Source: Ectocarpus siliculosus (lineage: Eukaryota > Sar > Phaeophyceae > Ectocarpales > Ectocarpaceae). Taken from it: a stretch of DNA of 17,573 bases. The position numbers were made by a program, and so were the translations under genes. Of the stretch, positions 1-10,900 are shown piece by piece (positions within the stretch are counted from its first letter, which is position 1; each line of letters starts with the position of its first letter). The stretch is from assembly GCA_000310025.1 (NCBI GenBank), contig FN649727.1, positions 7,721,551-7,739,123 of the forward strand. Direction: 5' to 3'. A model generated the notes under the pieces. The model saw nothing but the letters and a program-made list of their open reading frames with translations. It was not told where the DNA came from and made no database searches.

Positions 1-13
1 CCCCCCCCCCCCC

Positions 14-137
14 CGGTGTTTGCCATCGGGGTTTGGGTTTTCGTCGCTTGGCAACGACGTTGTAAAACAAGCCCCCCACTCGGTGTTTGCCATCGGGATT
101 GGGTTTTCGTCGATTGGCAACGACGTTGTAAAACAAG
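14..137. repeat. Two-copy tandem repeat at window edge
   Basis: Two adjacent near-identical copies, about 58 bp (14-71) and 57 bp (81-137), are separated by a 9-bp C-rich spacer. Each copy runs from CGGTGTTTGCCATCGGG to GTTGTAAAACAAG. They differ by a few substitutions and one indel. Each copy holds an imperfect dyad, GTTTTCGTCG against CGACGTTGTAAAAC. The window begins in poly-C immediately before copy 1, so the array may continue outside. No coding role is apparent. Confidence 0.8.
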
Positions 138-1077
138 TCAATTCACTTCGTGAACTCGGCAACCAGGTTACCGTCTTTTTTTTAACCTCTGGTTTTTTTT
201 TTGGCGGTAACCATAATGGTGGTCGAGTAGCTCATGTTGTGCGGGGTCGAGAAACCTCACTCCGCGCAACGGGGGATGATCGCACCACGTTGTGTTAAAA
301 TGGTCAAGCTTCCTCGAGGCAGTTACACAGTGCTTACAACTGTCTCTGGAAGTGAAAGCACCAGAAAATAAATTAAGTCATACGCAGCTGTCATCCGTAC
401 GCAAGGAAGTAAGCACAAGATGTCCAACACCCTTAACAGGATGCAGCTCACCCTTCATGCGACTCGCCAAATACCTCACGGCGCTTCGCGCTTGGTGATG
501 TGAGAGCCTGGTCCGGTGAGAACCCGGCGTGTTCCGTCCCGGCTTTGTAGGGATGGGAGGTCAATGGCCAAACGATTACGGCACTGCACGGTTAGGAGTC
601 CCCCCCCCCCCCCCCCTACCGCCCAAGACCCCAAGAGAAAGGTAGATTTTCTGAAGGCCTCGGCGGCGACGGATCTCGTGACATCGGTCGTAACCTGAAG
701 ACGACTAACATTTTTCTACTCCAAAGGCTATTTTGAAAAAAAACAAATACGCACACACACATGGATGGGTTCGTTCCAGCCGGCGTAATTTGCACCCCCA
801 ACTTTCGTTAAGCCAATCACGCGATATCGGCTGCATCGTCACCTACACCACATGTTGACTGACCGAACAGTCACTACACGCGCGCGCTACAACGTAGATT
901 GGCGTCATGTAACATGTAACTACAAATATCCATGGCGTATGCTACAAAGCTTCGATATCAAATCAAACCAAGTTGGAGATACCGTCGATGACCACGTGGT
1001 GGTTCTATTTAGCTGCCCACCGGGTGCCCCTGGGTCTGAGAATAAGGACAAGGGGGCATGATACGTAGTACCAGAGG
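138..1077. other. Stretch without recognisable gene
   Basis: I found no open frame here that resembles a known protein or shows a convincing splice structure. The stretch includes a T-rich segment (about 176-202) and a run of 17 C at 600-616. Short open frames on both strands look like chance frames. It could be intergenic or intronic sequence of a gene outside the window. Confidence 0.5.
600..616. repeat. Poly-C homopolymer tract
   Basis: An uninterrupted run of 17 C residues. Similar C or G runs recur at about 7800-7815, 8761-8770, 14940-14950, 16908-16918, 16994-17006 and at both window ends. The lengths may be unreliable because homopolymers are error-prone in sequencing. Confidence 0.9.
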
Positions 1078-1461
1078 GTGGCGCTGTGGGGAAAAAAAAA
1101 GAAGAAAAAAGTGGCAAACAAACACAATGGCTGCCACTTTGCCGGTGTTGTTGCTTGTCTCGATACTTATACTTGCGAACGAACCGTCAGGGGCTGCTGG
1201 GTCTCACGCTCGTGGTCGGGGACACGCCAGGGAAGTAAACCGTGAGGACAGACAGCAGGGAAGAGAACGGGTTCTAAGGTCACCCACACGAAACCGAGCT
1301 ACAACGACGTGTGGGTGTTCGTCGAGACTTGTCGTCGGTGAACGAACACCTACGTGGTTGAAACGGGGGAAGTTCTGGGTGACCTTACCCTTCTCTTCAC
1401 TTACCTTCCCCCGCGGCTCAAGGGTTAAGTGTCTCGTCGATGAACGAACATGAACACAGGT
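1078..1461. repeat. Old repeat family, unit 1 (direct copy with internal inverted repeat)
   Basis: This unit begins at GTGGCGCTGTGGGGAAAAA and is a diverged direct copy of the next unit, which begins at 1462. Shared blocks include the purine-rich start, a GAACGAACC...GGGGCTGCTGGGT block, a GGGGACACGCCAGGG block and a TCGTCGATGAACGAAC block near the end. Inside the unit, about 1250-1330 and about 1340-1430 form an imperfect inverted repeat built on AAGGTCACCCA...GTGTTCG and its complement. An open frame from about 1127 starts with a hydrophobic stretch like a signal peptide, but the reading frame is not kept in unit 2, so I read the region as a degraded repeat. Confidence 0.65.
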
Positions 1462-1890
1462 GTGGCGCTGCTGTGGGGAAAAAAAAGTGGACAACGAAAC
1501 GCAGACCCGCTCTATGGTGTTGCACGCTTCAAAGCTTAATACGAACGACCAAACCAGGGGGCTACTGGGTGGGGACACCCCAGAGGGTAACCCCGAGGAA
1601 AGTCAAGAGAGAGAGGGCATGGTCCATCAGAAGCAAGCCGGCTTCACCCAAGTGTAGATGTTCATCGTTAGCGTCGATGATTGAACATCTATGTATCTCG
1701 AACGGGTTGTAGTCTCTCTGTGTTGCATTTACTTTTCCTAATACAAACAAATCTACACGTGGGTGAAGCCGGCTCGCTCCTGGGTGACCATGCCCTTTCT
1801 GTCTCGACTTTCATCGAGGTTACCTTCCCCCTGGCGTGCCCCCACCGCGCGCGTGACCCAGCAGACCCTGACTGCTCTTTCGCAAGGCCT
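1462..1890. repeat. Old repeat family, unit 2 (direct copy with internal inverted repeat)
   Basis: This is a diverged copy of unit 1. The segment about 1555-1660 matches the reverse complement of about 1752-1870. Both carry GGGCATGGTC, AGCCGGCTTCACCCA and GTGTAG blocks in the same order. The central loop at about 1660-1750 is AT-richer. The unit has the form of a decayed foldback-type or MITE-like element, but its ends are blurred and I see no target duplication. Confidence 0.65.
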
Positions 1891-1941
1891 CGTCGATGAA
1901 CGAATACCTCACATGGGTGAAGCCCGCTTTGCTCCTGAGTG

Positions 1942-1950
1942 ACTTAACAA
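1942..1950. repeat. 9-bp target site duplication, left copy
   Basis: ACTTAACAA immediately precedes the first base of the left terminal inverted repeat. It is identical to 3443-3451. Confidence 0.92.
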
Positions 1951-1965
1951 GGGAAAACGACACAA

Positions 1966-1979
1966 CAGGGTATACCCTG
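1966..1979. promoter_or_regulatory. Subterminal palindrome CAGGGTATACCCTG
   Basis: A perfect 14-bp palindrome lies 15 bp inside the left terminus. The same palindrome occurs at 2081-2094 and, as mirror copies, at 3299-3312 and 3414-3427. A transposase-binding role is inference from its position and repetition. Confidence 0.55.
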
Positions 1980-2080
1980 GTCGAAAAGCGACACACCTGG
2001 GTACACAGTCATTAACAGCAGTAAATGCACTCATATCATTGGTCAGCGCCCAATTTCACCCCGGTGCGTCCGAAAAGGCG

Positions 2081-2094
2081 CAGGGTATACCCTG
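2081..2094. promoter_or_regulatory. Second subterminal palindrome in left arm
   Basis: This is a second perfect copy of CAGGGTATACCCTG, 115 bp inward from the first. A related half-site, GTACCCTG, follows at about 2119-2126. Confidence 0.5.
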
Positions 2095-2806
2095 CCGTGA
2101 CTACTTTTCTCAGCAACTGTACCCTGTTTTCGGAAATGTACCCCGACCTGACGGGAAAAGAGACCCTTTCATCAATCATTTCCCCCGCAGGAATCTTCCC
2201 AACTCCTTTTCCCCTCCAACCATGGGATACCAAACGGCGAATCTTCCCGCCGAATAACAACCATGGCAACGGGGCAGGAATCAGTTTCCGCCCCTGCGAA
2301 ACAACACCAACCATCAACTCTTCCGCTCGAAATCAACAATGGCCGGGCAACACCCCAGCACAATTGCTCCGTTTGGAAACATGCACACACGCGTACAATA
2401 CCCCGTGGACTACTGCTTGCTGCAGTCTATGTGCGAGATGCACGGGTCACGGTATGAAAGCGGACCGATTCAGCATGGTTGACATGGATATATATGCATG
2501 TGCCAATGTGTGGCGCTGTGCTGGCGGCGAGCTCGCGCCCGCAGGAGAGGCAGGACCAGCACGCACAGACATGCCCTTGACATCAATCACGCACACACGA
2601 GTCTTATCCTTACTCTAGCAGCAGGACACTGCTGTGTCGTCCAACCCAATCACCCTCCCTGTCGATAGAAAGAAGAGTGCTCGCGTTGAATTTCATCGGC
2701 TCATCCCGCTGAAGCCTGACGTCTTCTTACTACATTGATTGATTGGTCGGCTTGGTTGGCTGGTAAGCGTGACCGCTGCTGCTACAGCAGTAGTTCAAGC
2801 AAGAAA

Positions 2807-2895
2807 CACATCGCAATTGAGACACAACAGACAACACACGCACGCACACACGGCACATCGCAATTGAGACACAACCGACAACACACGCCCGCACA
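2807..2895. repeat. 47-bp direct repeat in transposon loop
   Basis: Two copies of a unit starting CACATCGCAATTGAGACACA lie at 2807-2853 and 2854-2895 with a period of 47 bp and about two mismatches. They sit at the inner edge of the right arm, in the unique loop of the element. No coding content is visible. Confidence 0.85.
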
Positions 2896-3442
2896 AATGC
2901 ATATGCATGTCAACCATGCTGAATCGGTCTTGCTTTCATAGCGTGACCCGTGCATCTCGCACATAGACTGCAGCAAGCAGTAGTCCACGGGGTATTGTAC
3001 GCGTGTGTGCATGTTTCCAAACGGAGCAATTGTGCTGGGGTGTTGCCCGGCCATTGTTGATTTCGAGCGGAAGAGTTGATGGTTGGTGTTGTTTCGCAGG
3101 GGCGGAAACTGATTCCTGCCCCGTTGCCATGGTTGTTATTCGGCGGGAAGATTCGCCGTTTGGTATCCCATGGTTGGAGGGGAAAAGGAGTTGGGAAGAT
3201 TCCTGCGGGGGAAATGATTGATGAAAGGGTCTCTTTTCCCGTCAGGTCAGGGTACATTTCCGAAAACAGGGTACAGTTGCTGAGAAAAGTAGTCACGGCA
3301 GGGTATACCCTGCGCCTTTTCGGACGCACCGGGGTGAAATTGGGCGCTGACCAATGATATGAGTGCATTTACTGCTGTTAATGACTGTGTACCCAGGTGT
3401 GTCGCTTTTTGACCAGGGTATACCCTGTTGTGTCGTTTTCCC
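2894..3442 (-). repeat. Right terminal inverted repeat arm
   Basis: This is the mirror of 1951-2502, with at least 99 percent identity over the outer ~510 bp by eye. Each arm has palindromes at the same distances from its terminus (3414-3427 and 3299-3312). Confidence 0.92.
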
Positions 3443-3451
3443 ACTTAACAA
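3443..3451. repeat. 9-bp target site duplication, right copy
   Basis: ACTTAACAA directly follows the terminal GTTTTCCC of the element and is identical to 1942-1950. Removing the element and one copy leaves GAGTGACTTAACAACCCTCT, which resembles the GGTGACCTTACCCTTCTCT stretch of the unit-1 repeat. Confidence 0.92.
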
Positions 3452-5683
3452 CCCTCTCTCTGTATACTATAATATGTATGTACGTCCCAACAAATTATTT
3501 ACAAGTATTTGCTTTCCCTTTGTAGGGTTATCCTTACCGGGCGTGCCCCCACCGGATTTTCGGCCATCAGCTGGGTCAACTGTCATTGCAACACGCCACC
3601 AAACAGCAGTGAATATGCACAGCCAGCAATGTGGGACAATTCCCACCTCGCTACAGCCTATTCGCAAAGACGGGCAGAGCGCTGGCTGACTACATCACTG
3701 GTGCTGTTCACCCTCCATGTTCTGACATATCAGCCCTCGAACAGGGGGGGGTATGCATGATATTGTCACAGCAGCGTAAGCAAAATAGGTCCACATGCGG
3801 CGCAGAATTTTGAGCGTCTTCAACCTTACGCCGACACAGCCGTCGTCCACTTTTGGATGCGTTTACCAACGCCCAGAACGAGGGACAGCAACATGAAGGC
3901 ATTGACAGAGGCAATCGAGGAGAGTCATAACTGCACATGAGCAGAGCGCCGAGAGAGTCGGAATATGTCTGGAATATGTAGATCGCCCGCCTTTGTTGCT
4001 ACGATGTTACGTGCTGCTGTGAAGCTCGAATGTAACCAAGCCGCACCTTCAATGAAGCATCTCCTCACCTCAATCCTTCGCTTGTCGGTGGTGTGGCAGT
4101 TGCTCTGCCTCTAGTACAAACGATAGGCACAAGGGGAAGGTGCAAGAGTGAAGCCAGCAGCTGCCAGGTGAAGCGTGGACTGCTCGTGCTGCTGTGTTGG
4201 TGACAGCACTGCTGCTGTTCGTAACTGGAGGGGGTGACGCGAAATGAATGGATTTCGCAGAAGAGGAGGAGGTCTGCGAGCCCACTACCGCAGCAATATT
4301 CCAATTGCAATATTCCCTGTTTTCTCTCTCCAGAAGTTGGACCGAAAGCCACTACAACAAACACGGAGTGTCCTTCAGCAGTGGGCATTCGCTAGAGAAA
4401 GGGCAAGCGTCGTCGTGTCAGCTGCTTGGACAAGCCCTTCCTGTGTGTGCGCGGTCATTTTTGTCTCATTATTTGATCCACCGACTTACTTGCGGATGGA
4501 CAAATGTTCTGACGTACATACTACATTTTGTTGACGGCGGCGGGGATGGCGGCGATGAATACTTTCCGATGCCGTCGGCTGGTACAAATGTATTTTTTGT
4601 TACCATGCACAAGTGTGGGTGAAACGGCGAAGATTGGAGTCCAACAAAACACACACACAACGACAAACTTGCTCGGTCGGAATAAAAAGAACCTAAGGCT
4701 GTTCAAGTCAACACCCCAAACCGCTCAAACAGACGATGCGCGACATGAAAAAAAAAACAGGAACAACCGTTGTTGCTTGTGGCGAAAAGTCAACCGCCAG
4801 CGGTACTTCTACAACACAGGCTAGAGAAGCGACGTTAATTACATAGTCTGCTAAGCATAGATCCCCCTGATGCAGCCCCATGGCCGGTACTCCACGAAAG
4901 AATGATCAGTCAGTCAACCAGCTATCGCCGGTCGATGTACGAAAACACGGACAAAAAACACGTTGTGTTGCGTTCGGCAAAGAAAGCAAAAGGGTGGCAA
5001 AGCGCCGACAACTACATATACGTGCTACATACCAATCGAAACAGCGTTTATGACCGGGGAAGTTTGGTGACCTCAGGCTTTTCGTCCGACCCGCTGAAAA
5101 CCCGTTCTCGTATCCGGCAGGAGAAGAAAAACGCCAGCAGGGTGCTGCGACAACACCTACCATGGTTGTCGCAGACTCGAAAGCTAGGAGAGAACCACAG
5201 CTGAGAGCATCCATCTTCACAAGTTCCACGTTCAACAAACGACTAGTGCTCGCGGTGCACGGACGGGTACAAATTCAGCACCTAAGCTGCATACGGCCTT
5301 CCACGACGTACTTCTCAATCTTTGCCGCGGGAGTACCATGCCGCCAGCTTGATAAGAACGCATCGCTTGTTCAACCCCGTTGCAACACTGCCAGTAGCTT
5401 TCCGAGCGACTCAATACACCAGACTTAAGGGACAACGCGCCAGAATACAAAACCTTCAATGCACGACACACAAATCATGAAAAAATCTACATACGTCAGA
5501 CCCTTCTGGAAAACAATGAATGGCCGACCTATGGCGTGCCGTTCGTGCGCCAGGCGGCCAAAGCTCCTGATGCAACATTTGTCTAAATCGTTAAGGGTAG
5601 AACCTAAAACTCGTCAACCACAGAACCACCAGCACTCAAACGCGCGCCGACGCACAAAGCCAGCCAAGCCAAGCCCATCGAAA
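3452..5683. other. Stretch without recognisable gene
   Basis: Apart from the continuation of the older repeat (to about 3600), I find no exon that matches a known family. Open frames of about 100 residues occur on both strands near 4070-4620 and 4900-5240, but they overlap each other on opposite strands and lack recognisable motifs or a consistent splice pattern. The part just below 5684 should include the 3' UTR of the minus-strand BRICK1 gene. Confidence 0.5.
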
Positions 5684-7673
5684 TCATCTCCCATGAGCAC
5701 CGTCGACCCTCGAACTCGAGTCGAACCGCTGCAGCTGTTGCCTGTCCTTGACCGCGGTTTCGCAGTACTCGAGATGTCGCTCCAACGACCCCACCCGCTC
5801 CGCCAGCGTGGAAAGCTTGTAGCGCACGGACACCTCGAACTCGTTCAAGAACTTGGTGATCTGATGTTGCTCGTTCCGTGGGCGGTACAGTAGGACGAAA
5901 GAAAGAGAGCGGAGTTAGTTGGGTTGGTAACCACGCGCCTTGTGCAGGACGAGCAGAAGCTTTTGGGCCGTGAGGTGTGGAAAAGAGGTCCAGCGTTTGG
6001 AAACGGGATGCACTTGGGGGGGAGAGGCTGGTCGGTAACCACGCACCTTGAACAGGACGAGCGGAACCAGGCTTGAAACAACTGTGGCGTGTGTACGAGA
6101 CAGGCAGTCAGGGCTTGGGGTCTTACATGAACGCGGTGATACAATGTTGAAGACTTGCGGATTTCAATGATGTCCCGTGGCAAGAGCATACGTTCATGAC
6201 AAGGAAGGGCGGGGGAGGTAAAAGAGAACCAGTCGGCGCGACGAGGCGATCGACAGCGCGACAAAGCGATCGACTTGGTGATCGCTCCAAAAGAAAACGT
6301 AGACAGACGTCGCGACTGCTGTACATGCCGTGCGAATCTGATGGGGAAGAACTCGTCGTTTCAAACTAAAGACAAAGGCTTGATGACAAGCCCGCCTACT
6401 TGGACAGCATCATGACAAACAGACCGAACTCTCAGCCACACGGCCGTTTACCGGGGCCTCTTGTTGTGCCCGTGTATCACCGCCGCTGCGGCTGCACTGC
6501 TGTAGGTTGTTGCTCGGCTTTGCGGGCGGTTTACAACTGCTGGCATCCACATCCAGTGACAATGAAGGCGACGAAGTCAAGAAACTCGAAGACGAAAAAA
6601 CGGCGGTTTGGTTTAGTTTGGCGTGCAGCACTCAAGACCAGCACTCAAGACCAAGCGGCGTAGTCCTACTATATCTGCAAGTGTCAACATTGCGATTGGG
6701 TTGACACAGAGAGATGAGACATGGTGGCAATGGGTGCTGGAGGCTGGCATTCCCACGATGAGCAGCGGATACCACGGCGGTATATCCCGCCCTTGTTGGC
6801 ACCGCCTGAAGCTCTTAGTGCACCCTTGACGGATCGGTTGGGATGCGAAACACGTGTTGCTTCAGCAAGCAGTGCACTGGCGAAGAGTTGGGAGATGCCC
6901 TACGTCCCTACACCATACGAGTGTGGGGCATACGGAGTAGGCGGAAGGACTATGATGAAAAAAGAAGAAGCTACTAAACGATTTATTGCTTGCAAGAGTC
7001 ACACAGAGTAGCCTATGAGCAGCACGCTTCCGCTGCTCGTGCAGTTCCGGGTTTGAGTTGCAGCCTCCATCTAGTCTGTGCAGTACAGAAAACTCAGGAA
7101 GATCTGATGAGAAAAAATATGCTCATCCTAGCTTATGCTGGACAACATTAGCTAGTAGTGGAGTAGTGGCGACAAAACATGAGCCTGACCCGATATTGGC
7201 GAGCGGGCCGGACCGGTGCTGCCTTACAGGCGCACAACTTGCAGCTACGTGGTATTTCCATACACGTGCTCATGTGGAACCCACCACATGCCACCACCAT
7301 GGACGGAATAAGTGTGGATTTTCTCTCAGGCGTGGTCGGTGCGGGAAGCGTAGCAGATGAATGAAGTACCCTGCACACGACGGTGGATGATGTCATATGG
7401 TACAGCAGCAGTATTGTAGAAGGGGGAGAAAATAAGGAATAATAAATACACACACAGAAAGACTACCCATTCGAGATATACCCACAGTCGAACGGGATGT
7501 GGTGGAGTATTTTCAGTGAGTGGGGGAAAACCAGAAATATTGTAGTACTTGCAATTACTATGCCTTTCGTGGGTGTAAAGACTGACCTTGAGAATATTGA
7601 GATGAACCACCTCGATCATCTCTCTCTCCTTCCAGTCTTGCTGGATGGCATCCGTAGTTGCCTTGTTAGCCAT
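5684..7673 (-). CDS. BRK1: BRICK1/HSPC300 homologue, WAVE/SCAR complex subunit
   Basis: This gene has two coding exons on the minus strand, 7673-7587 (29 codons) and 5860-5684 (58 codons plus TGA), giving 87 residues. BRK1 proteins are usually about 75-90 residues. BRK1 is the small helical subunit of the pentameric WAVE/SCAR complex, which activates Arp2/3-dependent actin branching in the cytoplasm. Family hallmarks are visible: the QQDWKERE segment (residues 11-18, with DW at 13-14), FLNEFE (33-38) and a heptad-like LSTLAERVGSLERHLEY (45-61) that would form the coiled coil. The tail from residue 70 is unconserved. The start ATG has A at -3 and G at +4. An in-frame extension upstream to 7817 exists but is Gly/Arg-rich and unlike the family. 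The donor is GTCAGT. The acceptor CATCAG before 5860 restores family spacing and joins the exons in phase 0. Confidence 0.94.
5861..7586 (-). other. BRICK1 intron (1,726 bp) and its contents
   Basis: The boundaries are GT at 7586-7585 and AG at 5862-5861 on the minus strand, with a pyrimidine-rich tract (CTCTCTTTCTTTCG) about 30-45 nt before the acceptor. The intron contains a short direct repeat (5921-6066). On the plus strand at about 6507-6700 there is an open frame with an acidic Lys/Glu-rich stretch; it has no recognisable family and is left unannotated. Otherwise I see no gene inside it. Confidence 0.85.
5921..6066. repeat. Direct repeat inside BRICK1 intron
   Basis: A ~37-bp unit containing GGTAACCACGC, CCTTG and CAGGACGAGC occurs at about 5921-5957 and again at 6030-6066, spaced about 109 bp apart, with five or six differences. 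Read on the minus strand, the 6030 copy holds TTCAAG/GTGCGT, which resembles a 5' splice site. The 5921 copy has ACAAG/GCGCGT at the same place. Confidence 0.75.
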
Positions 7674-7948
7674 CTTTGCCTCCCTGCCTGCTGTGCCACT
7701 CCAGAGACACGGGAGACAGAAGCAGAGAGCAGAGACACGGAAGAAGAGGCGGTGTGATTGTCTTGCTTGTGTCAGCCAAGGTTTGCGCCGCTCCCTACCA
7801 CCCCCCCCCCCCCCCATGGGCACCTATCTGCAGGGCACCCCACGCTGTCCTGTCGTGATTGCGACAGACAGGCTTGTCGTGCTGCTCTCTGTTACCCCTG
7901 CTCCTGGTGCCCTCTCTCTGACACATACACACTCTGCCGTCGAACTTG
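7674..7948. promoter_or_regulatory. Divergent intergenic region between BRICK1 and plus-strand gene
   Basis: This 275-bp region separates the BRK1 start codon from the proposed ATG of the plus-strand gene, so it probably carries the 5' UTRs and promoters of both. It includes a poly-C tract (about 7800-7815). I see no clear TATA box. The promoter function is inferred from gene orientation only and fails if the plus-strand gene starts elsewhere. Confidence 0.45.
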
Positions 7949-10900
7949 ATGTCATCCACCTTGCTCCCCTCCGCCGAATGGATATCGGCGTCGTCGAGGA
8001 GGCGAGCTGCGACGGCGCTGGCCCAAGATCGCAATAATGGCAGCGGCGGCTGCTGCCCTCCGGGTGCAGGGCACCCGACGGGCATTCCTCCGCAACCAGG
8101 ATCCAATGACGACGACGCTCATCGCGAAGAGAGGTTTGTGGGGCACCGAGGTTCTGGCGGCCTCGTCCATGGGCGGGCGGTGTTCTGCTTGCCCCCCGGG
8201 GTGGAGTGGTTTCAGGGGCACTTCGCCTACGCTGCGCGGGGCGGCTGCACGGCCTCCCTCGGCGTCCTGGGAACCGAGCTCCCCGTCGACCCTGTGAGTC
8301 AAGTGCTTGTTTCAGGCTTCAGCGCAGAGTTGTTGTCCCACCTACCGTGCCGTACGTAGGAGTGGGAGGTGGCGCTATGTATGTCTCGCCCTCCCTGGTT
8401 TGTGTAGGTTCCCCTCCTCTTCTCAGCTACCTCGTGAAAATGCACATATTTACAGCAGTGCAGGCTGGCTCTCGAGATCTGCCTGCCGCTGCATGATCCG
8501 TCTCCGTTGCTACTCTCCCTGTATGCATGTGTGTAGCATAGTAGTGCCCTTTGCTCTCAACCCCTGGCTGTACCTTACCTTGACTGCTACTCTTTGCCAA
8601 AAGAAGCAAATTACGTGAACCGTAGATACATAGAGTAGACTGTAGTCGATACTGAGCAAGAGCCATTGCATCCCTGGACTCGTTCGAATAGCCAACAACA
8701 AACTTCAGCAACGCCTGCTCGTTTTGCAAACTGCTGTCCCACCACACCGCACATGTGCGGCGGGGGGGGGGAGCCGTAGTAGAGCTGATGTTGGCGTTGT
8801 TGTGGTGGTAGTGTTAGTGGTGATAGTGGTGATAGTGGTGGTTGTGGTCGAAAGACGTTGCAGCTTACCGTAAGAGTCGGAGAGATGGCACCGGTTCGAT
8901 CGTTTTGAAAATGATTTTTCTTCGTGTTTTTCGTCGCACCCCCCGGTGCGATCTCTCCGACCCCGGTCCGGAAAAGCAAATGAACCATCTCATTTTATTT
9001 TTCGAGGCACCCCGTTGCGATCTCTCCAGCCAGTGCGATGCCCATGAAGTACACACAGCGGCCTTACTAGCGCTACGGCGGTGTTGTTTGCACGCATCCG
9101 GGTGCCATCTCCCCGTAGGTATTCACAAGCAGACGAACGTGTGCGGCGTACCGTCAGGCTGGTACCTGGTAGCTCTCCATGCAGCGATGGGTTTTAAACG
9201 CGAGTTTTGGCAAAGGCCTGACAAGGACAAGAACTGGTGTGGTTTCCATCTGGGGTACTGGTACATGCGTTACCAGGTTGTCCACCGCTTTGTTTCAGTC
9301 TTCCTCTACGAATGAATACCAGTCACGAGCAGCAGCACCTTAGATTCCCTTGCCTAAGGCGGGCGTAGGTTACGGCTTGTAAGGTTACGGCTTGTACGTT
9401 GTGTACTTGGGTGGTGTACGCTTTGCAACTTCCACACCGATTAAGTGAAAATAACAGACTATCCCGCGTGAACCGCGCCGACCGTACATACGTACATGAA
9501 GGAGGGGCTCTCCGCTGCCACGGTCGCCACATGTGACAGGGGCTCACATGTACCTCTTTACGGAAGCTCAGAAAGAGCTCAATCTTGGGTTTTGAGGGTT
9601 GGTGGCATCGCACCGCGTGCGATCTCGCTGACCCCGGTGCGGAAATACAATTAAATCATGCCGTTCTTGTTTTTTTTTCCGCACCCCGGTGCCATCTCTC
9701 GGACTCTTACGGTAGTGCCAATATGCTATATGTTGTGCCCCGTTGCTTGCCTGTGGCAGTTCGATTCCGGCGACTCTTGAAGCATGAGCGGTCGGTCGGT
9801 CGGATGACGTTGTCCTCGTGTAACGAACAGGCTGCACCTCAGCTGCTATATTCTTTGGTTCACCGTTCTAACGGCTTAACCCTTGTCGCGATAAAGAATA
9901 AGGCACAAAACGCACGCAGGAAGAAAGGTGGGGCAATAAAGAAACAATATATACCTTGTGTGACCTTCCCCTGTGTGACTAGGAAGCGCCCGAGGGTCAC
10001 ACCTCAAGTTCCCGGTTCTTTTTTAGTCAAGACTCTGGCCCGCCCTGGTTCAGATCCCTCTCTTATTCATCTCCTACAGCCGCCTGGACCTTATGTTTCG
10101 TACAATCGGGGGCGGGTCTGCAGGAAAGAGCGACGAAATGTTAAACGGTTGCTCCTTTGCACGGCGATTTGTAGACCAATGCCTTCACCAGTGATCGCAA
10201 GTCAAACCGCCGCTTTTTTCAACGTTGAGTCTCCCCCTCTTGTCGCGCGTGTTTCCTCGTGCCCCTCATCGTTTGGCACCAACCCTGCCCTTTCTCCCTC
10301 CTTGCCCCCTTTTGGACCCCGTCCTGTTTGACCGTTTCTTCCGTGAACATAGTGCATGCAGTGCTGCCATGGAGGGTTTTCCCGGTACAAGTTGGTCTTC
10401 ATCCATCACGAGGTGAAGTGTGGCAAGCGATCAGACGCTACGTTGGCGTTCGATGGGTACATGGTATGTTTTCTCTTGCCTTGTGGGGTTCCTCGTGAGA
10501 CATGCACAATTGATGTCCTGCCGTCGTTTCCTCTGTCTCTCGCCTCCCCACGACACTCCCACAGAAAGCGTAGAGGTTTGGCTCCCACCTATGGAGTACC
10601 TACGTACTCTGTGGGGCCTGCCTCCTGTTTTTGCCATGTTTTACTGCAGCTGCAACCCCTTCTCACATGCATACTCCCTGTGCCGCTCTACCCGATTGGT
10701 TCCACCCCCCCCTTCTACGCCTAACCTTGTTCCCGGGCAGTCTGGCAAGGAGTCCGCGTTAGTCGTGGAGCGGTACGGCGGCAACATGATGACCTTGAAC
10801 GCGGAGCCTTCGGCCGTCATGGGCGGTGGCGACGGTCCCGTCCCTCCGGAGAGCGAGCTGTCCTTTACGACGCACGTCATGAAGGCGAGTGTCGCATGGA

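Larger units (their letters stand above)
1951..2502 (+). repeat. Left terminal inverted repeat arm
   Basis: This arm of about 552 bp pairs base for base with 2894-3442. Identity decays only at the inner end, where a 1-bp indel near 2462 and an ATAT length difference near 2490 mark the edge of the homology. Confidence 0.92.
1951..3442. mobile_element. Non-autonomous DNA transposon with ~550 bp terminal inverted repeats (Mutator-like or foldback type)
   Basis: The 1,492-bp element begins GGGAAAACGACACAACAGGG and ends with the exact reverse complement. The arms (about 1951-2502 and 2894-3442) are colinear without indels for the first 510 bp, and I counted only three substitutions there (1983/3410, 2144/3249, 2452/2941). 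Perfect 9-bp duplications flank it. Open frames in the arms are mirror images of each other and resemble no transposase, and the ~390-bp loop encodes none either, so the element must be mobilised in trans. A 9-bp duplication with long TIRs is typical of Mutator-like elements; Merlin (8-9 bp) and foldback elements are alternatives. The superfamily is inference, while the element boundaries are seen directly. Confidence 0.93.
1885..3600. repeat. Old repeat family, unit 3, split by a later insertion
   Basis: The left part (about 1885-1950) contains CGTCGATGAACGAATACCT and a GTGAAGCCCGCTTTGCTCCTG segment matching units 1 and 2. The right part resumes after the transposon at 3452 with CCCTCTCTCTG. 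At about 3530-3590 it has CTTACCGGGCGTGCCCCCACCG followed by a GCTGGGTCAA block, resembling the GGCGTGCCCCCACCG segment of unit 2 (about 1833-1850). The copy is therefore interrupted by the element at 1951-3442. The right part also carries extra sequence (3463-3525) that is absent from the other units. Confidence 0.5.
8294..10352 (+). other. Proposed first intron of unidentified gene, repeat-rich
   Basis: This ~2.06-kb stretch lies between the first and second proposed exons. It contains a palindrome (8747-8760), a GTGATAGTG-rich microsatellite, an inverted-repeat element (8866-9714) and no recognised exon. Alternatively, the first exon may continue to about 8352, where GTAGGA could serve as donor. 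A small exon could be hidden here. Confidence 0.4.
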